Positions 35,371 to 45,098 of a stretch of 63,306 bases of DNA are shown in pieces. The first letter of the stretch is position 1. The number at the start of each line of letters is the position of its first letter. The notes below the pieces were generated by a model. It made no database searches and was not told the origin of the DNA. It worked only from the letters and a program-made list of their open reading frames with translations. This DNA comes from Clostridiales bacterium (GTDB taxonomy: Bacteria > Bacillota > Clostridia > Peptostreptococcales > Acidaminobacteraceae), in contig JASUSA010000011.1 of NCBI GenBank assembly GCA_030446305.1, positions 1 to 63,306 of the forward strand, given 5' to 3'. A program made the position numbers and the translations under genes.

Positions 35371-38151
35371 ATGCTCCATATCAGGCTGTTCGATAAACCA
35401 CGTGTGACAAAAGACGATGAGGTACTGGCAATATCGCTGAAAAAGAGTGAAGCCGTTCTCTACTATATTGTTTATCAGGGACGTGCAACACGCGATGAAC
35501 TCATCGATCTCATTTGGCAGGAAGTCGATGTGGCGACGGCAAAGAAAAACTTAAGAAACTGTCTCTATCGTCTGAAGCGCGATTTAGGGATAGATGTATT
35601 CAGCACGCCTGGGAAAAATATCATCATGCTCAAAACCTCCCTTGTGGCAACGGATCGGGATGATGCAAATGCTTTTTTGGAAACATACCAAGGCAGCTTT
35701 CTGGATAGCTTTATCCTCAGCGACAGTCCCGGATTCGAACAGTGGGTGAGGCAGACAAATCAGTCGCTACAGCAGCGTTATATGCAACTTGGCAGACAGC
35801 TTGTGGAGCAGCTTTTGGCATCAAACAGCGTTCTGCCGACGGATAAAGCAGAACGTGCGAGACATATCGCAAAGACGATGTACGATATTGATCCCTTCGA
35901 CGAAAACAACGTAAGGCTTATGATGCGCGTTTACCAAGCCATGGGACATTATTACGCGGCAATTGAAGTTTATGAGGCAGCGAAGCTGCTTCTTGCGGAT
36001 GAACTGGGAATTGCACCGGAGCGTGAAACGACCGCGTGTTTTTATCAGGTCATAAATTCGAGAAATGTGGCAGAATCGGAAAAGAGACTATATGGTCGGC
36101 AAAGAGAGCTCGACGTGATGCTTCAAGCGACAGGGCACGTGATTGTCGTTGGCGAAGCGGGTGTTGGCAAAACGGCACTGGTGAATGAAGCATGTCATCA
36201 TCTCGAAGCGGATTATGAAATGCTGATGACGACGTGCTATCAGATGGAAACAGCATTTAATTTAAAACCTTGGGATGAATTGCTTTATCTGCTATACCAG
36301 CGTTATGCAGAATCGCTTGTCTTGTCTCAGCCTGTAATGCAAGTGTTGTCGAGAACTTTTCCGAGTTTTCTCACCTATGTTGACACAACACAAATGGAGC
36401 ACTTCTCCTCGCTGAGTTTTGCATTTGTCGAAAAGATTATCTGCGATATGCTGGAACAGATTGCATCACAGGTTCGCCTTTTGCTGTATTTTGAAGATCT
36501 GCAGTGGATGGATGACGCAAGTATGCGTTTAATGACAACGATTGCGTTAAAATGCAGCGGCATTCGCATGATCGGAACCATGCGCAATGAGTACAGCAAT
36601 GCGTTTGATCAAATGCGCAAGACGCTGTCTGCCTATAAAAAACTGACAATTTTGCCGCTTGAACGGTTTAGCAGAGATCAGACCTATGATTTTATTGACT
36701 ATCGTTCGCCTGAAAAAGTGAGCGATGCTGTTAAAAACAGAATTTTTGAAGAGAGCGAGGGCAATGCTTTTTTCATTGTTGAAATGCTTAGACTGGCACC
36801 TGAACAGCTGAACGATGCCCATCTTGGCGATATGCTGGGGGCTAGATTTTTGGGGCTGCCGCCTGAAGCAGAAAAAGTTATGTATCTGATAACGCCCTTT
36901 TTTGATTATGCGTCATATGAAATGCTGAAGCGCCTCTACGCAGGTGACGAAGACCAATTGATTGAGGCGATTCAAGCACTGAAAAACCGCTTTATCATTA
37001 AAGAAATTCTAAAAGACGGCGATTTGCAATATGCCTTTACGCATCATAAATTAAGAACTTATCTATATGATTCCATGCATGAAGTCAAGCGCAGAAGACT
37101 CCACTTGCGCATTGCAGAGGCGTGGGCAGAACAATTGCATGGGGACGTGGCGATCCTTCAACGGCTGGTTTATCACTATCAGGCAGCAGACGACATCATT
37201 GGTCACCTAACGTATTATCTGGCATACCTTGAAACTTATTTTGACTTTAGTCACGAACTCTATCCAGAGATGACGGGTTATAAAATGGAACCTATTGATG
37301 ATCGACCGGAGTTGAGTTTTAATATGCTGAAGCGCCTAATTGACAGGGCAAATGCCAAAGGACTTGATATCTCTGCGCTAGAGCCGAAATATCATCTTAT
37401 GTACGGCCGTTATCTCATCCGACAAGGCTATTATGATGTTGGGCTGAGAGAAATTGATCAGCTTATTCAAAGCGCCTCTGCAACCGGCGACAAAGTGCTT
37501 GTCTTTAAAGGTTATGTACAGCGCATGTACCATGCCATTCAAGTTGGCGATGAGCCGTGCATGATTGATGCCATTGATCAGATGTCGGCAATGTCACCGG
37601 AAGGGAAGTCAAAAGCAATACTGATACGGTTTAAAGGTGTTCATGCCATGCTGCTCGGCGAAAACGAACGGGCCCGTCGCTACTTTGAAGAATCCATTGA
37701 GCGCTTTGAATCCTTGTCATCGCCTGAACGGTATCGGCTTAATATTGCAGCCGCCTATAATTATATTTCGGAAACGTATCGCAACGAATCGCGTTACGAA
37801 GCGGCACTTCAGTCAGCACGGAAAGCGATTGCGATGTGCGCGTACGGCAATATTTTAAGGGGGCTGTCGATTTTTAATGCCAATGCGGGAATCGCTGCAT
37901 TTTTAATGGCTGACAATGAACGTGCCAAGGCGCACTTTGAAACAGCGCTGCAAAGTTACGAACAAATCGATACGCTGTGGCGAAGAAGTGATGCAGAAGC
38001 CTACTTGGGATTAATCTACAGCCGATCAGGTGATCGTGCAATGGCAGCGGTAATGCTCGCAGAGGCTGAAAAGCACGCACATCCCATTGACAATCCCGAT
38101 ACGGCAAATGTGATTGAACAGTTAAAGCACACATTGGCTGTGAACAGATAA
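35371..38151 (+). CDS. large BTAD/AAA-ATPase transcriptional regulator with TPR-like C-terminus
   Basis: The gene encodes 926 residues from the ATG at 35371, placed 8 bases after GGAGG; an upstream in-frame ATG at 35353 precedes that box. Residues 1-95 form an OmpR-like winged DNA-binding domain (LFDKPRV, then RDELIDLIWQEVDVATAKKNLRNCLYRLKR). Residues about 105-235 match the bacterial transcriptional activation (BTAD) helices. An AAA/NACHT-like ATPase follows with P-loop GEAGVGKT at 261-268 and Walker B LLLYFEDLQWMDD near 372-382. Residues from about 600 to the end look like TPR repeats. Such proteins act as ligand-gated activators. Being cotranscribed with hutU, it probably senses histidine, urocanate or a product; this is inferred. 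Confidence 0.88.
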   Translation: MLHIRLFDKPRVTKDDEVLAISLKKSEAVLYYIVYQGRATRDELIDLIWQEVDVATAKKNLRNCLYRLKRDLGIDVFSTPGKNIIMLKTSLVATDRDDANAFLETYQGSFLDSFILSDSPGFEQWVRQTNQSLQQRYMQLGRQLVEQLLASNSVLPTDKAERARHIAKTMYDIDPFDENNVRLMMRVYQAMGHYYAAIEVYEAAKLLLADELGIAPERETTACFYQVINSRNVAESEKRLYGRQRELDVMLQATGHVIVVGEAGVGKTALVNEACHHLEADYEMLMTTCYQMETAFNLKPWDELLYLLYQRYAESLVLSQPVMQVLSRTFPSFLTYVDTTQMEHFSSLSFAFVEKIICDMLEQIASQVRLLLYFEDLQWMDDASMRLMTTIALKCSGIRMIGTMRNEYSNAFDQMRKTLSAYKKLTILPLERFSRDQTYDFIDYRSPEKVSDAVKNRIFEESEGNAFFIVEMLRLAPEQLNDAHLGDMLGARFLGLPPEAEKVMYLITPFFDYASYEMLKRLYAGDEDQLIEAIQALKNRFIIKEILKDGDLQYAFTHHKLRTYLYDSMHEVKRRRLHLRIAEAWAEQLHGDVAILQRLVYHYQAADDIIGHLTYYLAYLETYFDFSHELYPEMTGYKMEPIDDRPELSFNMLKRLIDRANAKGLDISALEPKYHLMYGRYLIRQGYYDVGLREIDQLIQSASATGDKVLVFKGYVQRMYHAIQVGDEPCMIDAIDQMSAMSPEGKSKAILIRFKGVHAMLLGENERARRYFEESIERFESLSSPERYRLNIAAAYNYISETYRNESRYEAALQSARKAIAMCAYGNILRGLSIFNANAGIAAFLMADNERAKAHFETALQSYEQIDTLWRRSDAEAYLGLIYSRSGDRAMAAVMLAEAEKHAHPIDNPDTANVIEQLKHTLAVNR

Positions 38152-38191
38152 GATAACACCAAAGTGAATGCGGACGTTTGTATAGGAATGA

Positions 38192-38304
38192 GAAAATAGC
38201 ATCATTCAAATTTTAATGCCTTCACCACAATAGGCAGAGCTGTCGCGAGACTGGCTATGAAGTTATAGCGGTGAAGGAACAGCAGATGGCGATTATGCAA
38301 TTTC
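38192..38304 (-). repeat. dispersed nested palindromic repeat, copy B
   Basis: Read on the minus strand, this 113-bp copy begins GAAATTGCATAAT (end at 38304). It has inner arms TTCCTTCACCG and TATTGTGGTGAAGGC and ends TGAATGATGCTATTTTC at 38192. It lies between the large regulator and fhs, 92 bases before the fhs start. Confidence 0.82.
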
Positions 38305-38395
38305 TTTAGATCACTTGAAAAGTTCATGCATTAACGCTATGATGAAAACGACGCGACGTCTTTTGACCGCATAAATGTGAAGGGAGATATGTAAG

Positions 38396-40066
38396 ATGAA
38401 AACAGATGTTCAAATTGCTCAAGAAGCTAATATGAAGCCTATTAAGGCGATTGCATCCATCGTGGATATACCTGAAGACGCACTTGAATTGTACGGTAAT
38501 TATAAGGCGAAAGTCAATGTCGATGCCATTGAGAAGCTTTCTGAAAAGCCTGACGGCAAACTCATTCTGGTGACGGCGATTAATCCCACCGCAGCAGGTG
38601 AAGGGAAGACCACTGTAAATGTAGGGCTGAGCATGGGGCTCAATAAAATTGGGAAAAAGACATTTACCGCACTTAGAGAGCCATCTCTGGGGCCTTGCTT
38701 TGGTGTCAAGGGCGGTGCAGCTGGCGGCGGCTATGCACAGGTGCTGCCGATGGAAGATATCAATCTTCACTTTACAGGCGATATTCACGCTGTGACGACG
38801 GCAAATAATCTGCTTGCCGCGATGATTGACAACCATTTGCATCAAGGAAATGTCCTCAATATAGATCCGAAGCAGGTCACGTGGCGACGCTGCCTGGATA
38901 TCAATGACCGTGCGCTGCGCAACATCGCCATTGGTCTTGGCGCTAAGAGCGATGGCGTTACGCGTGAAGACGGGTTTGATATTTCTGTTGCATCGGAGAT
39001 TATGGCGATTTTATGTCTGGCAAATGATTTAAACGATTTAAAGGCGCGCCTTGCCAAAATGATCATTGGCTATACTTATGATAAAAAGCCGGTTTATGCA
39101 TCACAGCTCGAAGCCGTTGGCGCATTGGCGCTGCTGCTCAAAGATGCGATTAAACCCAATTTAGTTCAAACGATTGAAAACACCCCGGCATTTATTCATG
39201 GCGGTCCTTTTGCCAATATTGCGCACGGCTGCAACTCTGTTATCGCGACAAAAACAGCGTTGAAACTGGCTGACTATGTGGTTACAGAAGCTGGTTTCGG
39301 TGCCGATCTCGGTGCTGAGAAATTTTTTAATATCAAGTGCCGTGCGGCAGGTTTAAAACCGGATGCCGTGGTGGTTGTCGGGACGGTAAAAGCACTGAAA
39401 AAACATGGCGGCGTACCGAAAGAGGCACTGTCACAAGAAGACCTGAAAGCGCTGGAAGACGGTTTTGGAAACTTGCAGCGACATGTTGAAAACGTTAGAA
39501 AATTCGGCGTGCCCGTTGTTGTTGCCATTAATGAATTTCCAACGGATACACCGGCAGAAGTATCGCTGCTCACATCGCTCTGTGAAAAAATTAATGTACC
39601 TGTCATTTTGACGCAAGTATGGGCTAAAGGCGGCGAGGGTGCCATTGCACTTGCCAATAAAGTAGTCGAACTCGCTGAATCGGGTACGGCTGATTTCAAA
39701 CCGCTCTATCCGTTGGATATGCCAATTAAAGCAAAAATTGAAACCATTGCAAAGGAAATTTACCGTGCTGACGGCGTGGAATTTTCATCGAAAGCACTTA
39801 AGAATATTCAAAAATTTGAAGCTGACGGATTGGGAGAACTGCCGATTTGCATGGCGAAAACACAATATTCTTTCTCAGACGATCAGAAGCTGCTCGGCGC
39901 ACCTACCGGCTTTAAGATTACGATTAAGGATGTAAAGATTTCAGCTGGTGCCGGTTTTATTATCCCGCTTGCCGGTGATATTATGCGGATGCCGGGCCTT
40001 CCAAAAGTGCCAGCTGCAAACCGAATAGATATCTTGGAAGATGGCGAAATCGTGGGGCTGTTCTAG
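38396..40066 (+). CDS. fhs: formate--tetrahydrofolate ligase
   Basis: The gene encodes 556 residues, the normal length. The ATP-binding P-loop region [11 protein letters not shown] lies near residues 65-75 and the folate-site block [23 protein letters not shown] near 97-119. [15 protein letters not shown] and the C-terminal PAANRIDI are further hallmarks. The enzyme makes 10-formyl-THF from formate, ATP and THF, or in reverse recovers ATP and formate from formyl-THF in purine or histidine fermenters. Its position after hutU suggests the reverse use in histidine breakdown, though it also serves acetogenesis and biosynthesis. GGGAGA precedes the ATG. A strong terminator follows. Confidence 0.97.
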   Translation: MKTDVQIAQEANMKPIKAIASIVDIPEDALELYGNYKAKVNVDAIEKLSEKPDGKLILVTAINPTAAGEGKTTVNVGLSMGLNKIGKKTFTALREPSLGPCFGVKGGAAGGGYAQVLPMEDINLHFTGDIHAVTTANNLLAAMIDNHLHQGNVLNIDPKQVTWRRCLDINDRALRNIAIGLGAKSDGVTREDGFDISVASEIMAILCLANDLNDLKARLAKMIIGYTYDKKPVYASQLEAVGALALLLKDAIKPNLVQTIENTPAFIHGGPFANIAHGCNSVIATKTALKLADYVVTEAGFGADLGAEKFFNIKCRAAGLKPDAVVVVGTVKALKKHGGVPKEALSQEDLKALEDGFGNLQRHVENVRKFGVPVVVAINEFPTDTPAEVSLLTSLCEKINVPVILTQVWAKGGEGAIALANKVVELAESGTADFKPLYPLDMPIKAKIETIAKEIYRADGVEFSSKALKNIQKFEADGLGELPICMAKTQYSFSDDQKLLGAPTGFKITIKDVKISAGAGFIIPLAGDIMRMPGLPKVPAANRIDILEDGEIVGLF

Positions 40067-40084
40067 CGTTTAAACTTGCGCTTA

Positions 40085-40139
40085 AACTAACTGTCAAACT
40101 AACTGTAACTGTCAAACAACTGTTAGACCAGCTGTTAAA
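40085..40139. repeat. degenerate short repeats after fhs
   Basis: Units based on AACTAACTGTCA recur imperfectly across 40085-40139. Further on, 40225-40345 has two imperfect copies built around CGCAGCAATGCCCC. The 406-bp gap between fhs and the permease otherwise holds only the terminator and one hairpin. Confidence 0.5.
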
Positions 40140-40154
40140 CGTTAATGATCACTT

Positions 40155-40202
40155 AAAGTGCTGTTGCAATTCTATTTGTTTAGAGGTGCAACAGCACTTT
40201 TT
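40155..40202 (+). terminator. terminator of fhs
   Basis: AAAGTGCTGTTGCA (40155-40168) and TGCAACAGCACTTT (40187-40200) form a perfect 14-bp stem followed by T. Confidence 0.92.
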
Positions 40203-40390
40203 ATAGATTCGCCATCAATATAGCAAAGGTAATATCGCAGCGACGCCCTCCACAGCAGTGTTCACCTCCGTGATTCCCATCGCAGCAATGCCCCTACAAT
40301 GTTCGCGTTAGTGATACCCCTTCAGCGATGTTCTTCGCAGCAATGCCCCCGTAGCCATACGACAACCGTCATCTTTAACAACGAGGTGGT

Positions 40391-40424
40391 GAGGTTCCTT
40401 TAAATTGAATTTTAAAGGAACCTC
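40391..40424 (+). promoter_or_regulatory. strong hairpin upstream of the purine permease gene
   Basis: GAGGTTCCTTTAAA (40391-40404) and TTTAAAGGAACCTC (40411-40424) form a perfect 14-bp stem with a 6-base loop. No T run follows, so it is not a standard terminator on the plus strand. It lies 49 bases before the permease start and may be a leader structure or operator. Confidence 0.45.
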
Positions 40425-40472
40425 TGTTACACTGTTAAAGTAATCATTCTTATATTATGGAGGCATTTGTAG

Positions 40473-41774
40473 ATGGAACAAAAAATGGGTTTTTTTGAAA
40501 AAACCTTTAAGCTTAAGGCACACGGCACAGACGTCAGAACAGAAATTGTCGCAGGTATTACGACATTTATGACCATGGCTTATATCCTGATCGTCAACCC
40601 TATTTATTTAGAACCTGCAGGGATGGACTTTCTAAAGGTGTTTACGGCAACGGCGCTTTCTGCAATTATTGCGACGCTGATCATGGGACTCTATGCAAAT
40701 CTGCCGTTTGCACTGGCGCCGGGGATGGGACTCAATGCGTATTTCACCTATACCGTCGTCATTGGGATGAACAAATCATTTGAATTTGCTTTAACGGCTG
40801 TTTTTCTAGAGGGCATTGTCTTTCTGCTGCTGACGTTTTTTAATGTGCGTGAAGCCATTATCAACGCCATCCCAATTAACATTAAAAAAGCGATTTCAGT
40901 GGGGATTGGGCTTTTTATTGCATTCATAGGTCTTGCCAATGCCGGTGTGATCGTTCATGGCGACACGATTTTGGCACTTGGCAATATAACATCCGGAGAG
41001 CCGCTGCTTGCGATTATCGGACTGATTATTGCGGGATTTTTGCTGGCAAAGGGCGTTAAGGGCGCGCTTTTTATCGCCATTTTGCTGACGACGATCATCG
41101 GTATTCCAATGGGTATTACGACGCTGCCAACGGCAGTGGCGCAAATGCCGACAGCACCATATTTCTTCAATTTTGCATGGCAGGATATACTTTCGCTTGA
41201 CATGTTAACCGTTTTGTTCGTCTTTCTCTTCGTTGACATGTTTGATACCGTTGGCACGCTGGTGGGGGTTTCGACGAAATCGGGCATGCTGACACCTGAG
41301 GGCAAAGTGCCAAATGTAAAGCGTGCACTCTTTGCCGATGCAGTCGGCACCACACTTGGCGCTATTTTGGGAACAAGTACCGTAACCACCTATGTAGAAT
41401 CGGCCTCGGGCGTTGCGGAAGGCGGCCGAACAGGTCTTACCAGTGTGACCACAGCAGCGCTCTTTGGCGTGGCTTTGTTTTTATCGCCGCTTTTTGTCAT
41501 GATTCCCTCTGCGGCAACAGCACCGGCGCTCGTTATGGTAGGCTTATTCATGATGAGCCCGATTAAAGAGATAGATTTTGAAGATTTTACAGAAGCAATT
41601 CCGGCATTTTTTACATTTTTAATGATGCCGCTCGCTTATTCCATTTCGGAAGGGATTGTCTTCGGCATTTTGAGCTATGTTATTTTAAAGGCGTTAACGG
41701 GACGCGCGAAGGAAGTGACGCCGTTTACCTGGGTAATCGCCCTGCTCTTTTTACTAAAATTCTTCGTATCGTGA
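40473..41774 (+). CDS. NCS2-family purine permease (guanine/hypoxanthine type)
   Basis: The gene encodes 433 residues with about 13 hydrophobic helices. Hallmarks of the AzgA/PbuG branch are present: GFFEKTFKLKAHGTDVRTEI at the N-terminus, AGITTFMTMAYILIVNP, the LAPGMGLNAYFTYTVV block, and FLFVDMFDTVGTLVGV with the catalytic-site Asp and Glu of the transport core. GTSTVTTYVESASGV is also conserved. The protein imports guanine, hypoxanthine or adenine with protons. AGGCATTTGTAG and GGAGG precede the ATG. PbuG-type genes often have a purine riboswitch; none is visible here, only a hairpin at 40391. Confidence 0.92.
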   Translation: MEQKMGFFEKTFKLKAHGTDVRTEIVAGITTFMTMAYILIVNPIYLEPAGMDFLKVFTATALSAIIATLIMGLYANLPFALAPGMGLNAYFTYTVVIGMNKSFEFALTAVFLEGIVFLLLTFFNVREAIINAIPINIKKAISVGIGLFIAFIGLANAGVIVHGDTILALGNITSGEPLLAIIGLIIAGFLLAKGVKGALFIAILLTTIIGIPMGITTLPTAVAQMPTAPYFFNFAWQDILSLDMLTVLFVFLFVDMFDTVGTLVGVSTKSGMLTPEGKVPNVKRALFADAVGTTLGAILGTSTVTTYVESASGVAEGGRTGLTSVTTAALFGVALFLSPLFVMIPSAATAPALVMVGLFMMSPIKEIDFEDFTEAIPAFFTFLMMPLAYSISEGIVFGILSYVILKALTGRAKEVTPFTWVIALLFLLKFFVS

Positions 41775-41860
41775 AGCGGTGGGCTGTTCAAGTCTTGATG
41801 CGCAATCACAGATGACAAACAGTCTATCCTATTTGCACGAAGGTTACAGGAGGGCCGTCG

Positions 41861-42808
41861 ATGGTCGAACTCATTAATAATTATGGACTGCTTTTTTTTG
41901 TTTATGCGCATTTAGGCTGGCTCATGGAAGTGGCCTATGCGTATACAAAACAAGGAAAATTCGTTAACCGGGGCTTTATGTACGGCCCATTTTGTCCAAT
42001 ATACGGCACCGGCGCCATTGTCATCATCTCTTTTGCAGCGGCAATTAATCTGATGATTCCGCCGTCGCCATATGCGCACCTGCTCGTCGTCATTTCGATC
42101 GTTTTGCTGACGACGGCAATTGAGCTCATTACAGGTGGTGTGCTAGAGAAACTTTTTCACATTAAATGGTGGGATTATTCCACGCGGCGATTCAATTACA
42201 AGGGTTATATATGTCTGCAATTTTCACTTATATGGGGGGCTGTCGGCGCGCTGCTCGTCTACGTTATCAATCCATGGGTATACGCTCATCTTGCCATTAT
42301 TCCGGCAGTATGGCAGTATACGCTTGAGGGATTGCTGGCTGCCTATTTTGTCTGGGATGCAACGCGGACGGTTATGGGGCTCATCAACCTCAGAAAACTT
42401 ATTATGGAGTTTGAGGCCGTGTCATCGCAAATTCGTAAGACATGGCGCACAGCACTGGAGACAGAACTTGCGGAACTTAGCAAAGGGATTGAAACCGAAC
42501 TTGCAGAGCTCAGCCGAGGGCTTGAGACGGAGTTTGCAGCATTTAACCGAGAATTTGAAGCTGACTTGGATGAAGCACGACGACGCTTTCGAGAAGAGCT
42601 TCAGGAGCATCGTGTTGACATCATTATGAAGCAGCTTGAAAAAGACCTTGGTCAAAAACGCCGTCAACTGAGAACGCGCATTTTAAAAGCGCGTCAATTC
42701 AATGCTTTTCCGGAATTCAAAATGTTTGAGTTGCCAGATTTGCCTGAAAACACATTGATCGAAAAAATTCATCAGAGAATTCAGGCTAAAATTGATAATA
42801 AAGACTGA
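41861..42808 (+). CDS. CmpB-like (PF06541-type) membrane protein with C-terminal coiled coil
   Basis: The gene encodes 315 residues. The first ~180 residues contain five or six hydrophobic segments and the motifs of the so-called putative ABC transporter permease family: FVYAHLGWLMEVAYAY, NRGFMYGPFCPIYGTGA, GGVLEKLF-xx-KWWDYS and YICLQFSLIWG. No partner ATPase is nearby, so an actual transport role is doubtful. Residues about 185-290 form a highly charged coiled coil. It includes four 11-residue repeats of the ETELAELSKGI type (bases about 42458-42589). AGGAGG precedes the ATG. The function is unknown. Confidence 0.85.
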   Translation: MVELINNYGLLFFVYAHLGWLMEVAYAYTKQGKFVNRGFMYGPFCPIYGTGAIVIISFAAAINLMIPPSPYAHLLVVISIVLLTTAIELITGGVLEKLFHIKWWDYSTRRFNYKGYICLQFSLIWGAVGALLVYVINPWVYAHLAIIPAVWQYTLEGLLAAYFVWDATRTVMGLINLRKLIMEFEAVSSQIRKTWRTALETELAELSKGIETELAELSRGLETEFAAFNREFEADLDEARRRFREELQEHRVDIIMKQLEKDLGQKRRQLRTRILKARQFNAFPEFKMFELPDLPENTLIEKIHQRIQAKIDNKD

Positions 42809-42845
42809 ACTATCAACGGATAAACGGTATAATAAAGGAGAGAGC

Positions 42846-43706
42846 ATGTCAAAACTATGGCTTAATGCCGCAACCTTTCATCCTGTTCATACTTTTGAAA
42901 ACGGCCAGTGCTTTAGATGGCACAGGGAAGGCGATGCATTTATCGGCGTCATTGATGAGGCCGTCGTTTGTGTGACACGCGCAGAGGATGGCAGCGGTTA
43001 TTGGGCTGAAGTCGTTTTAGGCTCACTGACTGAAATGCGGTTAAAAGCTTATTTCGATGAGGCGACTGATTATGGGGTGATTATGTCGACACTTCGAGAA
43101 CGGGATGAATGGCTTCAAAAGGCGATTGATTTCGGTGGCGGCTTGCGATTACTGCAACAAGATCCTTTTGAAATGTTATTGTCTTTTATTATTTCGAGCA
43201 ATAACAACATTCCCAAAATAAGAATGTCCATTGAAGACCTATGTCAGAAGTATGGCAGACTGCTCGGGAACTATGACGGCAAAGATTACTATGCATTTCC
43301 AACACTGGAAAAACTGGCGAACCTTGATGAAGAAGCATTTGCCGTTAAAGCAGTCGGCTATCGCGCAAAGGCGCTGTATCGAACTGTAAGAAAACTTTCT
43401 GATGAAGCAATTGATCTTGACATGCCCATGCAGATGGCACTGGAAGACGGTGTTTTATGGCTTAGACAGTTTTATGGGGTAGGTGAAAAGGTTGCACACT
43501 GTATTTCGCTCTTCGGCTATCATCAAACAGATGCTTATCCCATTGATACCTGGGTAAAACAGCTTTTGACGACACTCTATGGCGTCGAAGCGAACGCAAA
43601 CGCATACAAAGCTTTTATCGAAACCTACTTTGTGACGTATAGAGGCTATGCACAGCAAGTGCTTTTTTACTACATGCGATCGCATTATTCAAAATCCAAG
43701 ACTTAG
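42846..43706 (+). CDS. 8-oxoguanine DNA glycosylase, OGG1 type
   Basis: The gene encodes 286 residues from the ATG at 42846, preceded by AAAGGAGAG; longer upstream starts lack a site. The HhH-GPD motif is complete: catalytic Lys215 in YGVGEKVAHC and the conserved Asp234 in YPIDTWV, 19 residues apart as in human OGG1 (Lys249 and Asp268). The N-terminal OGG domain has TFENGQCFRWHREG, and SFIISSNNNIPKI matches the NNN motif of the family. It removes 8-oxoguanine and cuts the abasic site in base excision repair. Clostridia often carry this form. It lies between unrelated genes. Confidence 0.95.
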   Translation: MSKLWLNAATFHPVHTFENGQCFRWHREGDAFIGVIDEAVVCVTRAEDGSGYWAEVVLGSLTEMRLKAYFDEATDYGVIMSTLRERDEWLQKAIDFGGGLRLLQQDPFEMLLSFIISSNNNIPKIRMSIEDLCQKYGRLLGNYDGKDYYAFPTLEKLANLDEEAFAVKAVGYRAKALYRTVRKLSDEAIDLDMPMQMALEDGVLWLRQFYGVGEKVAHCISLFGYHQTDAYPIDTWVKQLLTTLYGVEANANAYKAFIETYFVTYRGYAQQVLFYYMRSHYSKSKT

Positions 43707-43747
43707 ATGCCGGGGGGCATCTAGGCGCAAACAGCGGGGGAATAGAG

Positions 43748-44965
43748 ATGGACGTGTTTTTAGCCAGACAACCCATTTTCAATCGAGATAAAAAGGTTGT
43801 CGCTTACGAAATTTTATACCGTGAAAGCGTAAGGAATGTTTATGATCCCAATTACGATGGGGATATGGCGACGACATCTGTCATTTCGGATACGCTGATT
43901 AACTTTGGCATTGAAGGACTGACAAAGGGCAAACGCGCCTTTATCAATTTTACACGCAATTTATTAATGGAAGATATGCCATTTCTCATTAATCCAGATC
44001 AACTCATCGTTGAAATCCTTGAAAATGTCGATATTGATGAGAAAGTGATCGACAAATGCCAAAAGCTTAAGGACGCCGGTTATTCCATTGCGCTGGATGA
44101 TTTTGTGGACAATGAAAAATACCTGCCCATTATTGACTATGTCGATATTATTAAAGTGGACTTTCTGGTATTGAAGTCAGAGGGACGACGCCTTGTGGCA
44201 GAAAAGTACAGGCCGATGGGACTGCTTTTGCTCGCTGAGAAAGTGGAAACATACAGTGACTACGAAGAGGCGCTGGCGCTTGGTTATGATTTTTTTCAGG
44301 GCTTTTTCTTTGAAAAGCCTGTCGTTTGCAAGACAAAGGGAATCAATGTTTCAACATTTCGCTATCTGGAGATTATTAAAGAAACCGTCAGTGATGTACC
44401 TGATTTCGGGAAGCTTACGGATATCGTTAAAAATGACTTGTCATTGACGTATAAGCTCCTACGGCTGATTAATTCACCTGCCTTTTATCGACATACGGAA
44501 ATCACATCGGTGAATCAGGCGCTGACATTATTGGGCATCAATGAAATACGAAAGTGGATTACGCTGATTATGCTTAGAGATGTGAGTTCAGATAAACCTG
44601 ATGAAGTGATTAAAGTATCGCTGAACAGAGCTTTCTTTGCAGAACGTGCAGCAGGTTATTTTAATCTGGAAGCGCGCACCAATGAAGCTTTTTTAGTAGG
44701 GCTTTTTTCGATGATTGATGCAATTATGGAGAAACCGCTCTTTGAAATTTTGGATGAACTGCCACTAAAGGAAGATGTTAAAAGCGCACTTTTGGGCATG
44801 CGAAATCCTTTTCACGAGCTGCTGCGTCTCGCGCGCTTTTATGAAAAAGGGAACTGGGAGATGATTTTGAAAGTGGCCGAATCTTATGGCATTGACTGTA
44901 AAGAGCTCAATGAAATATACGTTAGCACGGCGATCACAGCGACAGATCTTCTTAAAGACACATAA
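43748..44965 (+). CDS. EAL-HDOD (YuxH-type) signalling protein
   Basis: The gene encodes 405 residues. The N-terminal ~200 residues are an EAL-like domain with the altered motif AYEILYR in place of EAL, plus ALDDFVDNEKYLPII and DIIKVDF. Several metal-binding residues of active phosphodiesterases are not evident, so it is probably not catalytic. The C-terminal ~200 residues form an HDOD domain (DLSLTYKLLRLINSPAFY, INEIRKWITLIML) used for protein-protein signalling. Such proteins influence motility or c-di-GMP-linked responses in other bacteria. GGGGGAA precedes the ATG. A GATGCC/GGCATC hairpin lies in the gap after the glycosylase gene. Its role here is not known. Confidence 0.92.
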   Translation: MDVFLARQPIFNRDKKVVAYEILYRESVRNVYDPNYDGDMATTSVISDTLINFGIEGLTKGKRAFINFTRNLLMEDMPFLINPDQLIVEILENVDIDEKVIDKCQKLKDAGYSIALDDFVDNEKYLPIIDYVDIIKVDFLVLKSEGRRLVAEKYRPMGLLLLAEKVETYSDYEEALALGYDFFQGFFFEKPVVCKTKGINVSTFRYLEIIKETVSDVPDFGKLTDIVKNDLSLTYKLLRLINSPAFYRHTEITSVNQALTLLGINEIRKWITLIMLRDVSSDKPDEVIKVSLNRAFFAERAAGYFNLEARTNEAFLVGLFSMIDAIMEKPLFEILDELPLKEDVKSALLGMRNPFHELLRLARFYEKGNWEMILKVAESYGIDCKELNEIYVSTAITATDLLKDT

Positions 44966-44968
44966 CTG

Positions 44969-44995
44969 TTAGCGCTCGTTAAAAATGAGTGCTAA
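44969..44995 (+). promoter_or_regulatory. CIRCE operator of groESL
   Basis: TTAGCGCTC, a 9-base spacer and GAGTGCTAA match the CIRCE consensus TTAGCACTC-N9-GAGTGCTAA with one change in the left arm. HrcA binds it and represses heat-shock genes. A promoter (TTGTTG at 45000-45005, 17 bp, TATTAT at 45023-45028) follows directly. Confidence 0.95.
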
Positions 44996-45098
44996 AAAAT
45001 TGTTGATTTTTGATAGGGTTTGTATTATATTAGTTATGTAAGGCATCGAAAACAATGGCAATGCCACTATTATATTAAAAATACGAGGAGGTCTTGAA

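Noticed and set aside
40391-40424. Purine riboswitch before the NCS2 permease
   Set aside because: The region lacks the TTTCTAC junction, the kissing loops and the three-stem layout; only a simple hairpin is present.
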